Of a DNA stretch of 64,000 nucleotides, positions 1 to 12,120 are shown in pieces. How positions within the stretch are numbered: the first letter of the stretch is position 1; each line of letters starts with the position of its first letter. Made by a program: the position numbers and the translations under genes. The notes below the pieces were generated by a model. The model did no database searches. It had not been told where the DNA came from and was given only the letters and a program-made list of their open reading frames with translations. This DNA comes from Stomorhina lunata (lineage: Eukaryota; Arthropoda; Insecta; Diptera; Rhiniidae), in contig OW121740.1 in assembly GCA_933228675.1 (NCBI GenBank), positions 50,415,174 through 50,479,173 of the forward strand, given 5' to 3'.

Positions 1-715
1 TCGATGACCAGTGTTTTTGATCCTGCTATTGTCTCCTAAAACCTAAAATGATTCATATCACAACAAATTTCAATTAATTTTCTATTGTTTTTCATTTGGA
101 AATTGATACAAAAATTTTTATACGACTCTTAAACGTTTTTTTGTTGTCTTTTCTATGCAGCTGTTGATTTTTTTCTAGATTTTCCTCATTTCATTTATTA
201 ATTAATTTTTAATTAATCAATTTAGATTTCTTTGTTTTGAGTTTAAAGTCATTTTGATATGCATCAGAATTATTTCATCATCTTTTATTTTCATTGTGAT
301 TAATTGCTGACACTTTATTTGTTGCTTTTCATAATTATCCACATTTAATCATTATTAGCTTATTTTTTTTTATTTCGCTTTAGAAAACGTGTGCAATGCG
401 TTAAATGGATCCGTTCAGTCAGAATAAATAAATAAATTTATAAAGTCATAAAAATCTAATTTTAAAAATGATTTCATATTTTAGCTAATGATAAGCAAAA
501 ACTAAAGCACAAAGTTTTAATGAAGTGGAAAAGCTTAAAGCGTAATCATTAGAAGTTAAATGGAAATATGATAGAAAGTATAGTGGGTCAAGATTGTTTA
601 ATTGTAGGTTATACCCTACATCACAGTCATAATATACGGAAGTGTTGCTTATTTAAGAATTGTATTCGAATATATATCAGTTGAAGCTGAATTAGATAAA
701 TACTTAAACTATTTG
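1..715. other. A+T-rich sequence, no gene seen
   Basis: This leading stretch is A+T rich with poly-T runs. I see no open frame of useful length, no RNA gene and no inverted-repeat element. It ends where the degenerate 12-bp repeat begins. Confidence 0.6.
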
Positions 716-1088
716 TAAAATTTTACTCCAAACCAGAATTGAACTTGAACTACAGAACTTAACTTGAACTTGAACCTAAACTAAAACATTAACCAGAACC
801 TGATTTAGAACCTAAACTAGAACTTGAACAAAAAGATCAACTTGAACCTCACCTAGAACCTGAAGTAAAACCTGAACTAGAACCTTAACTAAAACCTAAA
901 CTAGAACCTGAAGTAGAACCTGAAGTAGAACATGCACCAGAGCTCGAACTAGAACCTACACTAGAACCTGAACTTAAACCTCAACTTTAATCTGAACTAG
1001 AACCTGAACTAGAACTGAACTAGAACCTGAACTAGAACCTGAACTAGAACCTGAACTAGAACCTGAACTAGAACCTGAACTAGAACCT
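716..1088. repeat. Degenerate 12-bp minisatellite, left shoulder
   Basis: Imperfect tandem copies of a 12-bp unit, GAACTAGAACCT, with many substitutions such as aaactagaacct and gaagtagaacct. The copies become cleaner toward the right, and the last few before 1,088 are nearly perfect. This gradient of decay toward the outer edge is usual for a tandem array that is homogenised from its centre. The unit differs from the adjacent core by one extra C. Confidence 0.92.
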
Positions 1089-4000
1089 GAACTAGAACTG
1101 AACTAGAACTGAACTAGAACTGAACTAGAACTGAACTAGAACTGAACTAGAACTGAACTAGAACTGAACTAGAACTGAACTAGAACTGAACTAGAACTGA
1201 ACTAGAACTGAACTAGAACTGAACTAGAACTGAACTAGAACTGAACTAGAACTGAACTAGAACTGAACTAGAACTGAACTAGAACTGAACTAGAACTGAA
1301 CTAGAACTGAACTAGAACTGAACTAGAACTGAACTAGAACTGAACTAGAACTGAACTAGAACTGAACTAGAACTGAACTAGAACTGAACTAGAACTGAAC
1401 TAGAACTGAACTAGAACTGAACTAGAACTGAACTAGAACTGAACTAGAACTGAACTAGAACTGAACTAGAACTGAACTAGAACTGAACTAGAACTGAACT
1501 AGAACTGAACTAGAACTGAACTAGAACTGAACTAGAACTGAACTAGAACTGAACTAGAACTGAACTAGAACTGAACTAGAACTGAACTAGAACTGAACTA
1601 GAACTGAACTAGAACTGAACTAGAACTGAACTAGAACTGAACTAGAACTGAACTAGAACTGAACTAGAACTGAACTAGAACTGAACTAGAACTGAACTAG
1701 AACTGAACTAGAACTGAACTAGAACTGAACTAGAACTGAACTAGAACTGAACTAGAACTGAACTAGAACTGAACTAGAACTGAACTAGAACTGAACTAGA
1801 ACTGAACTAGAACTGAACTAGAACTGAACTAGAACTGAACTAGAACTGAACTAGAACTGAACTAGAACTGAACTAGAACTGAACTAGAACTGAACTAGAA
1901 CTGAACTAGAACTGAACTAGAACTGAACTAGAACTGAACTAGAACTGAACTAGAACTGAACTAGAACTGAACTAGAACTGAACTAGAACTGAACTAGAAC
2001 TGAACTAGAACTGAACTAGAACTGAACTAGAACTGAACTAGAACTGAACTAGAACTGAACTAGAACTGAACTAGAACTGAACTAGAACTGAACTAGAACT
2101 GAACTAGAACTGAACTAGAACTGAACTAGAACTGAACTAGAACTGAACTAGAACTGAACTAGAACTGAACTAGAACTGAACTAGAACTGAACTAGAACTG
2201 AACTAGAACTGAACTAGAACTGAACTAGAACTGAACTAGAACTGAACTAGAACTGAACTAGAACTGAACTAGAACTGAACTAGAACTGAACTAGAACTGA
2301 ACTAGAACTGAACTAGAACTGAACTAGAACTGAACTAGAACTGAACTAGAACTGAACTAGAACTGAACTAGAACTGAACTAGAACTGAACTAGAACTGAA
2401 CTAGAACTGAACTAGAACTGAACTAGAACTGAACTAGAACTGAACTAGAACTGAACTAGAACTGAACTAGAACTGAACTAGAACTGAACTAGAACTGAAC
2501 TAGAACTGAACTAGAACTGAACTAGAACTGAACTAGAACTGAACTAGAACTGAACTAGAACTGAACTAGAACTGAACTAGAACTGAACTAGAACTGAACT
2601 AGAACTGAACTAGAACTGAACTAGAACTGAACTAGAACTGAACTAGAACTGAACTAGAACTGAACTAGAACTGAACTAGAACTGAACTAGAACTGAACTA
2701 GAACTGAACTAGAACTGAACTAGAACTGAACTAGAACTGAACTAGAACTGAACTAGAACTGAACTAGAACTGAACTAGAACTGAACTAGAACTGAACTAG
2801 AACTGAACTAGAACTGAACTAGAACTGAACTAGAACTGAACTAGAACTGAACTAGAACTGAACTAGAACTGAACTAGAACTGAACTAGAACTGAACTAGA
2901 ACTGAACTAGAACTGAACTAGAACTGAACTAGAACTGAACTAGAACTGAACTAGAACTGAACTAGAACTGAACTAGAACTGAACTAGAACTGAACTAGAA
3001 CTGAACTAGAACTGAACTAGAACTGAACTAGAACTGAACTAGAACTGAACTAGAACTGAACTAGAACTGAACTAGAACTGAACTAGAACTGAACTAGAAC
3101 TGAACTAGAACTGAACTAGAACTGAACTAGAACTGAACTAGAACTGAACTAGAACTGAACTAGAACTGAACTAGAACTGAACTAGAACTGAACTAGAACT
3201 GAACTAGAACTGAACTAGAACTGAACTAGAACTGAACTAGAACTGAACTAGAACTGAACTAGAACTGAACTAGAACTGAACTAGAACTGAACTAGAACTG
3301 AACTAGAACTGAACTAGAACTGAACTAGAACTGAACTAGAACTGAACTAGAACTGAACTAGAACTGAACTAGAACTGAACTAGAACTGAACTAGAACTGA
3401 ACTAGAACTGAACTAGAACTGAACTAGAACTGAACTAGAACTGAACTAGAACTGAACTAGAACTGAACTAGAACTGAACTAGAACTGAACTAGAACTGAA
3501 CTAGAACTGAACTAGAACTGAACTAGAACTGAACTAGAACTGAACTAGAACTGAACTAGAACTGAACTAGAACTGAACTAGAACTGAACTAGAACTGAAC
3601 TAGAACTGAACTAGAACTGAACTAGAACTGAACTAGAACTGAACTAGAACTGAACTAGAACTGAACTAGAACTGAACTAGAACTGAACTAGAACTGAACT
3701 AGAACTGAACTAGAACTGAACTAGAACTGAACTAGAACTGAACTAGAACTGAACTAGAACTGAACTAGAACTGAACTAGAACTGAACTAGAACTGAACTA
3801 GAACTGAACTAGAACTGAACTAGAACTGAACTAGAACTGAACTAGAACTGAACTAGAACTGAACTAGAACTGAACTAGAACTGAACTAGAACTGAACTAG
3901 AACTGAACTAGAACTGAACTAGAACTGAACTAGAACTGAACTAGAACTGAACTAGAACTGAACTAGAACTGAACTAGAACTGAACTAGAACTGAACTAGA

Positions 4001-7000
4001 ACTGAACTAGAACTGAACTAGAACTGAACTAGAACTGAACTAGAACTGAACTAGAACTGAACTAGAACTGAACTAGAACTGAACTAGAACTGAACTAGAA
4101 CTGAACTAGAACTGAACTAGAACTGAACTAGAACTGAACTAGAACTGAACTAGAACTGAACTAGAACTGAACTAGAACTGAACTAGAACTGAACTAGAAC
4201 TGAACTAGAACTGAACTAGAACTGAACTAGAACTGAACTAGAACTGAACTAGAACTGAACTAGAACTGAACTAGAACTGAACTAGAACTGAACTAGAACT
4301 GAACTAGAACTGAACTAGAACTGAACTAGAACTGAACTAGAACTGAACTAGAACTGAACTAGAACTGAACTAGAACTGAACTAGAACTGAACTAGAACTG
4401 AACTAGAACTGAACTAGAACTGAACTAGAACTGAACTAGAACTGAACTAGAACTGAACTAGAACTGAACTAGAACTGAACTAGAACTGAACTAGAACTGA
4501 ACTAGAACTGAACTAGAACTGAACTAGAACTGAACTAGAACTGAACTAGAACTGAACTAGAACTGAACTAGAACTGAACTAGAACTGAACTAGAACTGAA
4601 CTAGAACTGAACTAGAACTGAACTAGAACTGAACTAGAACTGAACTAGAACTGAACTAGAACTGAACTAGAACTGAACTAGAACTGAACTAGAACTGAAC
4701 TAGAACTGAACTAGAACTGAACTAGAACTGAACTAGAACTGAACTAGAACTGAACTAGAACTGAACTAGAACTGAACTAGAACTGAACTAGAACTGAACT
4801 AGAACTGAACTAGAACTGAACTAGAACTGAACTAGAACTGAACTAGAACTGAACTAGAACTGAACTAGAACTGAACTAGAACTGAACTAGAACTGAACTA
4901 GAACTGAACTAGAACTGAACTAGAACTGAACTAGAACTGAACTAGAACTGAACTAGAACTGAACTAGAACTGAACTAGAACTGAACTAGAACTGAACTAG
5001 AACTGAACTAGAACTGAACTAGAACTGAACTAGAACTGAACTAGAACTGAACTAGAACTGAACTAGAACTGAACTAGAACTGAACTAGAACTGAACTAGA
5101 ACTGAACTAGAACTGAACTAGAACTGAACTAGAACTGAACTAGAACTGAACTAGAACTGAACTAGAACTGAACTAGAACTGAACTAGAACTGAACTAGAA
5201 CTGAACTAGAACTGAACTAGAACTGAACTAGAACTGAACTAGAACTGAACTAGAACTGAACTAGAACTGAACTAGAACTGAACTAGAACTGAACTAGAAC
5301 TGAACTAGAACTGAACTAGAACTGAACTAGAACTGAACTAGAACTGAACTAGAACTGAACTAGAACTGAACTAGAACTGAACTAGAACTGAACTAGAACT
5401 GAACTAGAACTGAACTAGAACTGAACTAGAACTGAACTAGAACTGAACTAGAACTGAACTAGAACTGAACTAGAACTGAACTAGAACTGAACTAGAACTG
5501 AACTAGAACTGAACTAGAACTGAACTAGAACTGAACTAGAACTGAACTAGAACTGAACTAGAACTGAACTAGAACTGAACTAGAACTGAACTAGAACTGA
5601 ACTAGAACTGAACTAGAACTGAACTAGAACTGAACTAGAACTGAACTAGAACTGAACTAGAACTGAACTAGAACTGAACTAGAACTGAACTAGAACTGAA
5701 CTAGAACTGAACTAGAACTGAACTAGAACTGAACTAGAACTGAACTAGAACTGAACTAGAACTGAACTAGAACTGAACTAGAACTGAACTAGAACTGAAC
5801 TAGAACTGAACTAGAACTGAACTAGAACTGAACTAGAACTGAACTAGAACTGAACTAGAACTGAACTAGAACTGAACTAGAACTGAACTAGAACTGAACT
5901 AGAACTGAACTAGAACTGAACTAGAACTGAACTAGAACTGAACTAGAACTGAACTAGAACTGAACTAGAACTGAACTAGAACTGAACTAGAACTGAACTA
6001 GAACTGAACTAGAACTGAACTAGAACTGAACTAGAACTGAACTAGAACTGAACTAGAACTGAACTAGAACTGAACTAGAACTGAACTAGAACTGAACTAG
6101 AACTGAACTAGAACTGAACTAGAACTGAACTAGAACTGAACTAGAACTGAACTAGAACTGAACTAGAACTGAACTAGAACTGAACTAGAACTGAACTAGA
6201 ACTGAACTAGAACTGAACTAGAACTGAACTAGAACTGAACTAGAACTGAACTAGAACTGAACTAGAACTGAACTAGAACTGAACTAGAACTGAACTAGAA
6301 CTGAACTAGAACTGAACTAGAACTGAACTAGAACTGAACTAGAACTGAACTAGAACTGAACTAGAACTGAACTAGAACTGAACTAGAACTGAACTAGAAC
6401 TGAACTAGAACTGAACTAGAACTGAACTAGAACTGAACTAGAACTGAACTAGAACTGAACTAGAACTGAACTAGAACTGAACTAGAACTGAACTAGAACT
6501 GAACTAGAACTGAACTAGAACTGAACTAGAACTGAACTAGAACTGAACTAGAACTGAACTAGAACTGAACTAGAACTGAACTAGAACTGAACTAGAACTG
6601 AACTAGAACTGAACTAGAACTGAACTAGAACTGAACTAGAACTGAACTAGAACTGAACTAGAACTGAACTAGAACTGAACTAGAACTGAACTAGAACTGA
6701 ACTAGAACTGAACTAGAACTGAACTAGAACTGAACTAGAACTGAACTAGAACTGAACTAGAACTGAACTAGAACTGAACTAGAACTGAACTAGAACTGAA
6801 CTAGAACTGAACTAGAACTGAACTAGAACTGAACTAGAACTGAACTAGAACTGAACTAGAACTGAACTAGAACTGAACTAGAACTGAACTAGAACTGAAC
6901 TAGAACTGAACTAGAACTGAACTAGAACTGAACTAGAACTGAACTAGAACTGAACTAGAACTGAACTAGAACTGAACTAGAACTGAACTAGAACTGAACT

Positions 7001-10000
7001 AGAACTGAACTAGAACTGAACTAGAACTGAACTAGAACTGAACTAGAACTGAACTAGAACTGAACTAGAACTGAACTAGAACTGAACTAGAACTGAACTA
7101 GAACTGAACTAGAACTGAACTAGAACTGAACTAGAACTGAACTAGAACTGAACTAGAACTGAACTAGAACTGAACTAGAACTGAACTAGAACTGAACTAG
7201 AACTGAACTAGAACTGAACTAGAACTGAACTAGAACTGAACTAGAACTGAACTAGAACTGAACTAGAACTGAACTAGAACTGAACTAGAACTGAACTAGA
7301 ACTGAACTAGAACTGAACTAGAACTGAACTAGAACTGAACTAGAACTGAACTAGAACTGAACTAGAACTGAACTAGAACTGAACTAGAACTGAACTAGAA
7401 CTGAACTAGAACTGAACTAGAACTGAACTAGAACTGAACTAGAACTGAACTAGAACTGAACTAGAACTGAACTAGAACTGAACTAGAACTGAACTAGAAC
7501 TGAACTAGAACTGAACTAGAACTGAACTAGAACTGAACTAGAACTGAACTAGAACTGAACTAGAACTGAACTAGAACTGAACTAGAACTGAACTAGAACT
7601 GAACTAGAACTGAACTAGAACTGAACTAGAACTGAACTAGAACTGAACTAGAACTGAACTAGAACTGAACTAGAACTGAACTAGAACTGAACTAGAACTG
7701 AACTAGAACTGAACTAGAACTGAACTAGAACTGAACTAGAACTGAACTAGAACTGAACTAGAACTGAACTAGAACTGAACTAGAACTGAACTAGAACTGA
7801 ACTAGAACTGAACTAGAACTGAACTAGAACTGAACTAGAACTGAACTAGAACTGAACTAGAACTGAACTAGAACTGAACTAGAACTGAACTAGAACTGAA
7901 CTAGAACTGAACTAGAACTGAACTAGAACTGAACTAGAACTGAACTAGAACTGAACTAGAACTGAACTAGAACTGAACTAGAACTGAACTAGAACTGAAC
8001 TAGAACTGAACTAGAACTGAACTAGAACTGAACTAGAACTGAACTAGAACTGAACTAGAACTGAACTAGAACTGAACTAGAACTGAACTAGAACTGAACT
8101 AGAACTGAACTAGAACTGAACTAGAACTGAACTAGAACTGAACTAGAACTGAACTAGAACTGAACTAGAACTGAACTAGAACTGAACTAGAACTGAACTA
8201 GAACTGAACTAGAACTGAACTAGAACTGAACTAGAACTGAACTAGAACTGAACTAGAACTGAACTAGAACTGAACTAGAACTGAACTAGAACTGAACTAG
8301 AACTGAACTAGAACTGAACTAGAACTGAACTAGAACTGAACTAGAACTGAACTAGAACTGAACTAGAACTGAACTAGAACTGAACTAGAACTGAACTAGA
8401 ACTGAACTAGAACTGAACTAGAACTGAACTAGAACTGAACTAGAACTGAACTAGAACTGAACTAGAACTGAACTAGAACTGAACTAGAACTGAACTAGAA
8501 CTGAACTAGAACTGAACTAGAACTGAACTAGAACTGAACTAGAACTGAACTAGAACTGAACTAGAACTGAACTAGAACTGAACTAGAACTGAACTAGAAC
8601 TGAACTAGAACTGAACTAGAACTGAACTAGAACTGAACTAGAACTGAACTAGAACTGAACTAGAACTGAACTAGAACTGAACTAGAACTGAACTAGAACT
8701 GAACTAGAACTGAACTAGAACTGAACTAGAACTGAACTAGAACTGAACTAGAACTGAACTAGAACTGAACTAGAACTGAACTAGAACTGAACTAGAACTG
8801 AACTAGAACTGAACTAGAACTGAACTAGAACTGAACTAGAACTGAACTAGAACTGAACTAGAACTGAACTAGAACTGAACTAGAACTGAACTAGAACTGA
8901 ACTAGAACTGAACTAGAACTGAACTAGAACTGAACTAGAACTGAACTAGAACTGAACTAGAACTGAACTAGAACTGAACTAGAACTGAACTAGAACTGAA
9001 CTAGAACTGAACTAGAACTGAACTAGAACTGAACTAGAACTGAACTAGAACTGAACTAGAACTGAACTAGAACTGAACTAGAACTGAACTAGAACTGAAC
9101 TAGAACTGAACTAGAACTGAACTAGAACTGAACTAGAACTGAACTAGAACTGAACTAGAACTGAACTAGAACTGAACTAGAACTGAACTAGAACTGAACT
9201 AGAACTGAACTAGAACTGAACTAGAACTGAACTAGAACTGAACTAGAACTGAACTAGAACTGAACTAGAACTGAACTAGAACTGAACTAGAACTGAACTA
9301 GAACTGAACTAGAACTGAACTAGAACTGAACTAGAACTGAACTAGAACTGAACTAGAACTGAACTAGAACTGAACTAGAACTGAACTAGAACTGAACTAG
9401 AACTGAACTAGAACTGAACTAGAACTGAACTAGAACTGAACTAGAACTGAACTAGAACTGAACTAGAACTGAACTAGAACTGAACTAGAACTGAACTAGA
9501 ACTGAACTAGAACTGAACTAGAACTGAACTAGAACTGAACTAGAACTGAACTAGAACTGAACTAGAACTGAACTAGAACTGAACTAGAACTGAACTAGAA
9601 CTGAACTAGAACTGAACTAGAACTGAACTAGAACTGAACTAGAACTGAACTAGAACTGAACTAGAACTGAACTAGAACTGAACTAGAACTGAACTAGAAC
9701 TGAACTAGAACTGAACTAGAACTGAACTAGAACTGAACTAGAACTGAACTAGAACTGAACTAGAACTGAACTAGAACTGAACTAGAACTGAACTAGAACT
9801 GAACTAGAACTGAACTAGAACTGAACTAGAACTGAACTAGAACTGAACTAGAACTGAACTAGAACTGAACTAGAACTGAACTAGAACTGAACTAGAACTG
9901 AACTAGAACTGAACTAGAACTGAACTAGAACTGAACTAGAACTGAACTAGAACTGAACTAGAACTGAACTAGAACTGAACTAGAACTGAACTAGAACTGA

Positions 10001-10320
10001 ACTAGAACTGAACTAGAACTGAACTAGAACTGAACTAGAACTGAACTAGAACTGAACTAGAACTGAACTAGAACTGAACTAGAACTGAACTAGAACTGAA
10101 CTAGAACTGAACTAGAACTGAACTAGAACTGAACTAGAACTGAACTAGAACTGAACTAGAACTGAACTAGAACTGAACTAGAACTGAACTAGAACTGAAC
10201 TAGAACTGAACTAGAACTGAACTAGAACTGAACTAGAACTGAACTAGAACTGAACTAGAACTGAACTGAACTAGAACTGAACTAGAACTGAACTAGAACT
10301 GAACTAGAACTGAACTAGAA
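1089..10320. repeat. Giant 11-bp minisatellite array (GAACTAGAACT)n
   Basis: About 9.2 kb of head-to-tail 11-bp units, roughly 840 copies. By eye I found no substitution. The only break is near 10,266, where six bases are missing. Each unit contains TAG on both strands, and 11 is not a multiple of three, so stops occur in all six frames every 33 bp and the array cannot code for protein. It has 12-bp relatives on both sides. Such uniformity implies recent expansion or frequent homogenisation. The copy number could also be affected by assembly. Confidence 0.97.
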
Positions 10321-10618
10321 CCTGAATTAGAATCTGAACTAGAACCTAAACTAGAACCTGAACTAGAATCTGAACTAGAACCTAAACTAGAACCTGAACT
10401 AGAACCTGAACTAGAACCTGAACTAGAACCTGAACTAGAACCTGAACTAGAACCTGAACTAGTACCTGAACTAAAACCTGAACTATAACCTGAACTAGAA
10501 ACTGAACTAGAAACTGAACTAGAACCTGAACTAGAACCTGAACGAGAACCTGAACTAGAACCTGAACTAGAACCTGAACTAGAACCTGAACTAGAACCTG
10601 AACTAAAACTGAACTAGT
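10321..10618. repeat. 12-bp minisatellite, right shoulder of first arm
   Basis: The period returns from 11 to 12 bp (GAACTAGAACCT) for about 25 units with scattered changes. Because 12 is a multiple of three, the minus strand stays open here and would read as repeated Leu-Val-Gln-Val. That is a consequence of the repeat, not a gene. The array ends abruptly at about 10,618. Confidence 0.93.
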
Positions 10619-12120
10619 TCGAGAACTATAAATAATGGCAAAGATTTGTTTCAAAAATATTTTGATATGGACATTTTTTTAAATAAAATGTATTCCTAAA
10701 ATGTTTCTTTAGAAAATCCGTTTACTTTATAAAAATTACAGGTCTTCACTGAGTTTAATTACTTTTCTGGAAATTAAAAAAATAGCCCCAAATACTTAAA
10801 AAACATACCAGGTTACCCAGCAAACATTTTGTTCTGAGTCATATTAAGTAATGGCCTTTTTTATGTTTTGTTTCCTGTTAAGTTTTTCCATTTTTGGAAC
10901 TAATTTCTTTATATATCTGATATTATTTATATATTTTGGCATACATCTGACAATTATTTGATACATTGAAAAAATTTTCAAATTTTCTAATAGAATTTCT
11001 TCAGACAAAATTTATTTTTTTCGTATTGATATATAATAGGCTTCGGCTATGTCGTTGAATATTTGTTTTTAGAGTGGTTAAGAGATGAGTTGAACCGCAT
11101 TCTGTTATGTTTGCTGGGTACATCGTCATTAGTTTTATGAACTTTGTGTGTCTGTTGGATTGTAATAAATTTTAGTGCATTTTTCTACATATTTGCAATT
11201 TGAAATTTCTTTTTACCCACAAAAAAAAAAAAAAACAGCCACAACAAAGCAACATTTTAAAGCCAAAATCAACATTAAAAGACAGCGAAAAGCGCAACAA
11301 AAAATTTAAAAAATCATTTTCATAATCTTTAACATAAAATCAACATGCAACAAGGAAATATTGCAGCAGAAACATTTTAATGTTTGTAGTTGTTTGTTAA
11401 AATGCCTAATGAAGACATTTACAAAACAACAACAAATACGACAAAAAGAACAACAATGGTGATGATGACGACAACAACAAAACAAAATATTTTTGGCCAA
11501 CCTTTTATTGCTTTTTTTTTGTTGCAACAAAAGGCGGCAACAGTGGAAATAACATCAAGTACAACAATTTAAGTATTTTATGTTGACTGTCTGTCCATCA
11601 CTTGTTCGTTGGTATTTTATTGTTAATTTTATTTGTTTGTAAATAAAAAAAAAGTATTTAGTTTTTGTTCGAAACAAGTGGGAATTTTTTCTTTTGAAAG
11701 TTCACGTATTGCGTTTTTTGTGGTTGTAAAAGCACTTGTTGCTGGTCGGTTGCAACAATTGGTATGCCAGCAACTTTTGAAAATTATTGTTGTTCATGTT
11801 GTTATTGCTGCGGATGTTTTCATGAGGTGTTAACTTTCCAATGACCTTTTAATTTATGATACCCCATGATAGATGGACATTTGTCATTAGATGCGGTTGG
11901 TTTTAGTTTAAATAAGGAGTGAGTGGTATCTTTACTTTTTAATGAATGGACAGTTTTTGTTATTTGCTTGTCATTGGATGGTAACTTCTTTTTATTAAAA
12001 GTAGGTAGAGTCAAATAAAGACAAATAGGAGTCTAATAAATTTGTGAAGGCTTTGCGATATATACAGAATGTATACCTATTTAAAGTACAAATCATTCTT
12101 TATTCGCAAAAACCGACCTA
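10619..12120. other. A+T-rich spacer between the two inverted minisatellite arms
   Basis: About 1.5 kb of unique-looking A+T-rich DNA with an A15 run near 11,220 and CAA/ACA-rich stretches (11,420-11,560), which open short frames on both strands without any recognisable protein. It contains one MITE (10,816-11,118). It forms the loop between the two inverted repeat arms. Confidence 0.7.
10816..11118. mobile_element. Short MITE with CCCAGCAAACAT terminal inverted repeats
   Basis: The sequence CCCAGCAAACAT at 10,816 is mirrored by ATGTTTGCTGGG ending at 11,118. Each end is flanked by TA, which fits a TA target duplication. The interior is A+T rich and non-coding, about 0.3 kb. The size, paired ends and lack of coding fit a MITE. 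The superfamily is not assigned, although a TA target would suit a Tc1/mariner-mobilised element. Confidence 0.6.

Noticed and set aside
10382..10654. 90-codon minus-strand frame reading as Leu-Val-Gln-Val repeats
   Set aside because: It is produced by the 12-bp period of the minisatellite and has no non-repetitive part beyond the edge.
11390..11572. Thr-rich plus frame and overlapping Cys/His-rich minus frame at 11,306-11,530
   Set aside because: Low-complexity CAA/ACA-rich DNA opens both strands at once. No conserved domain pattern.
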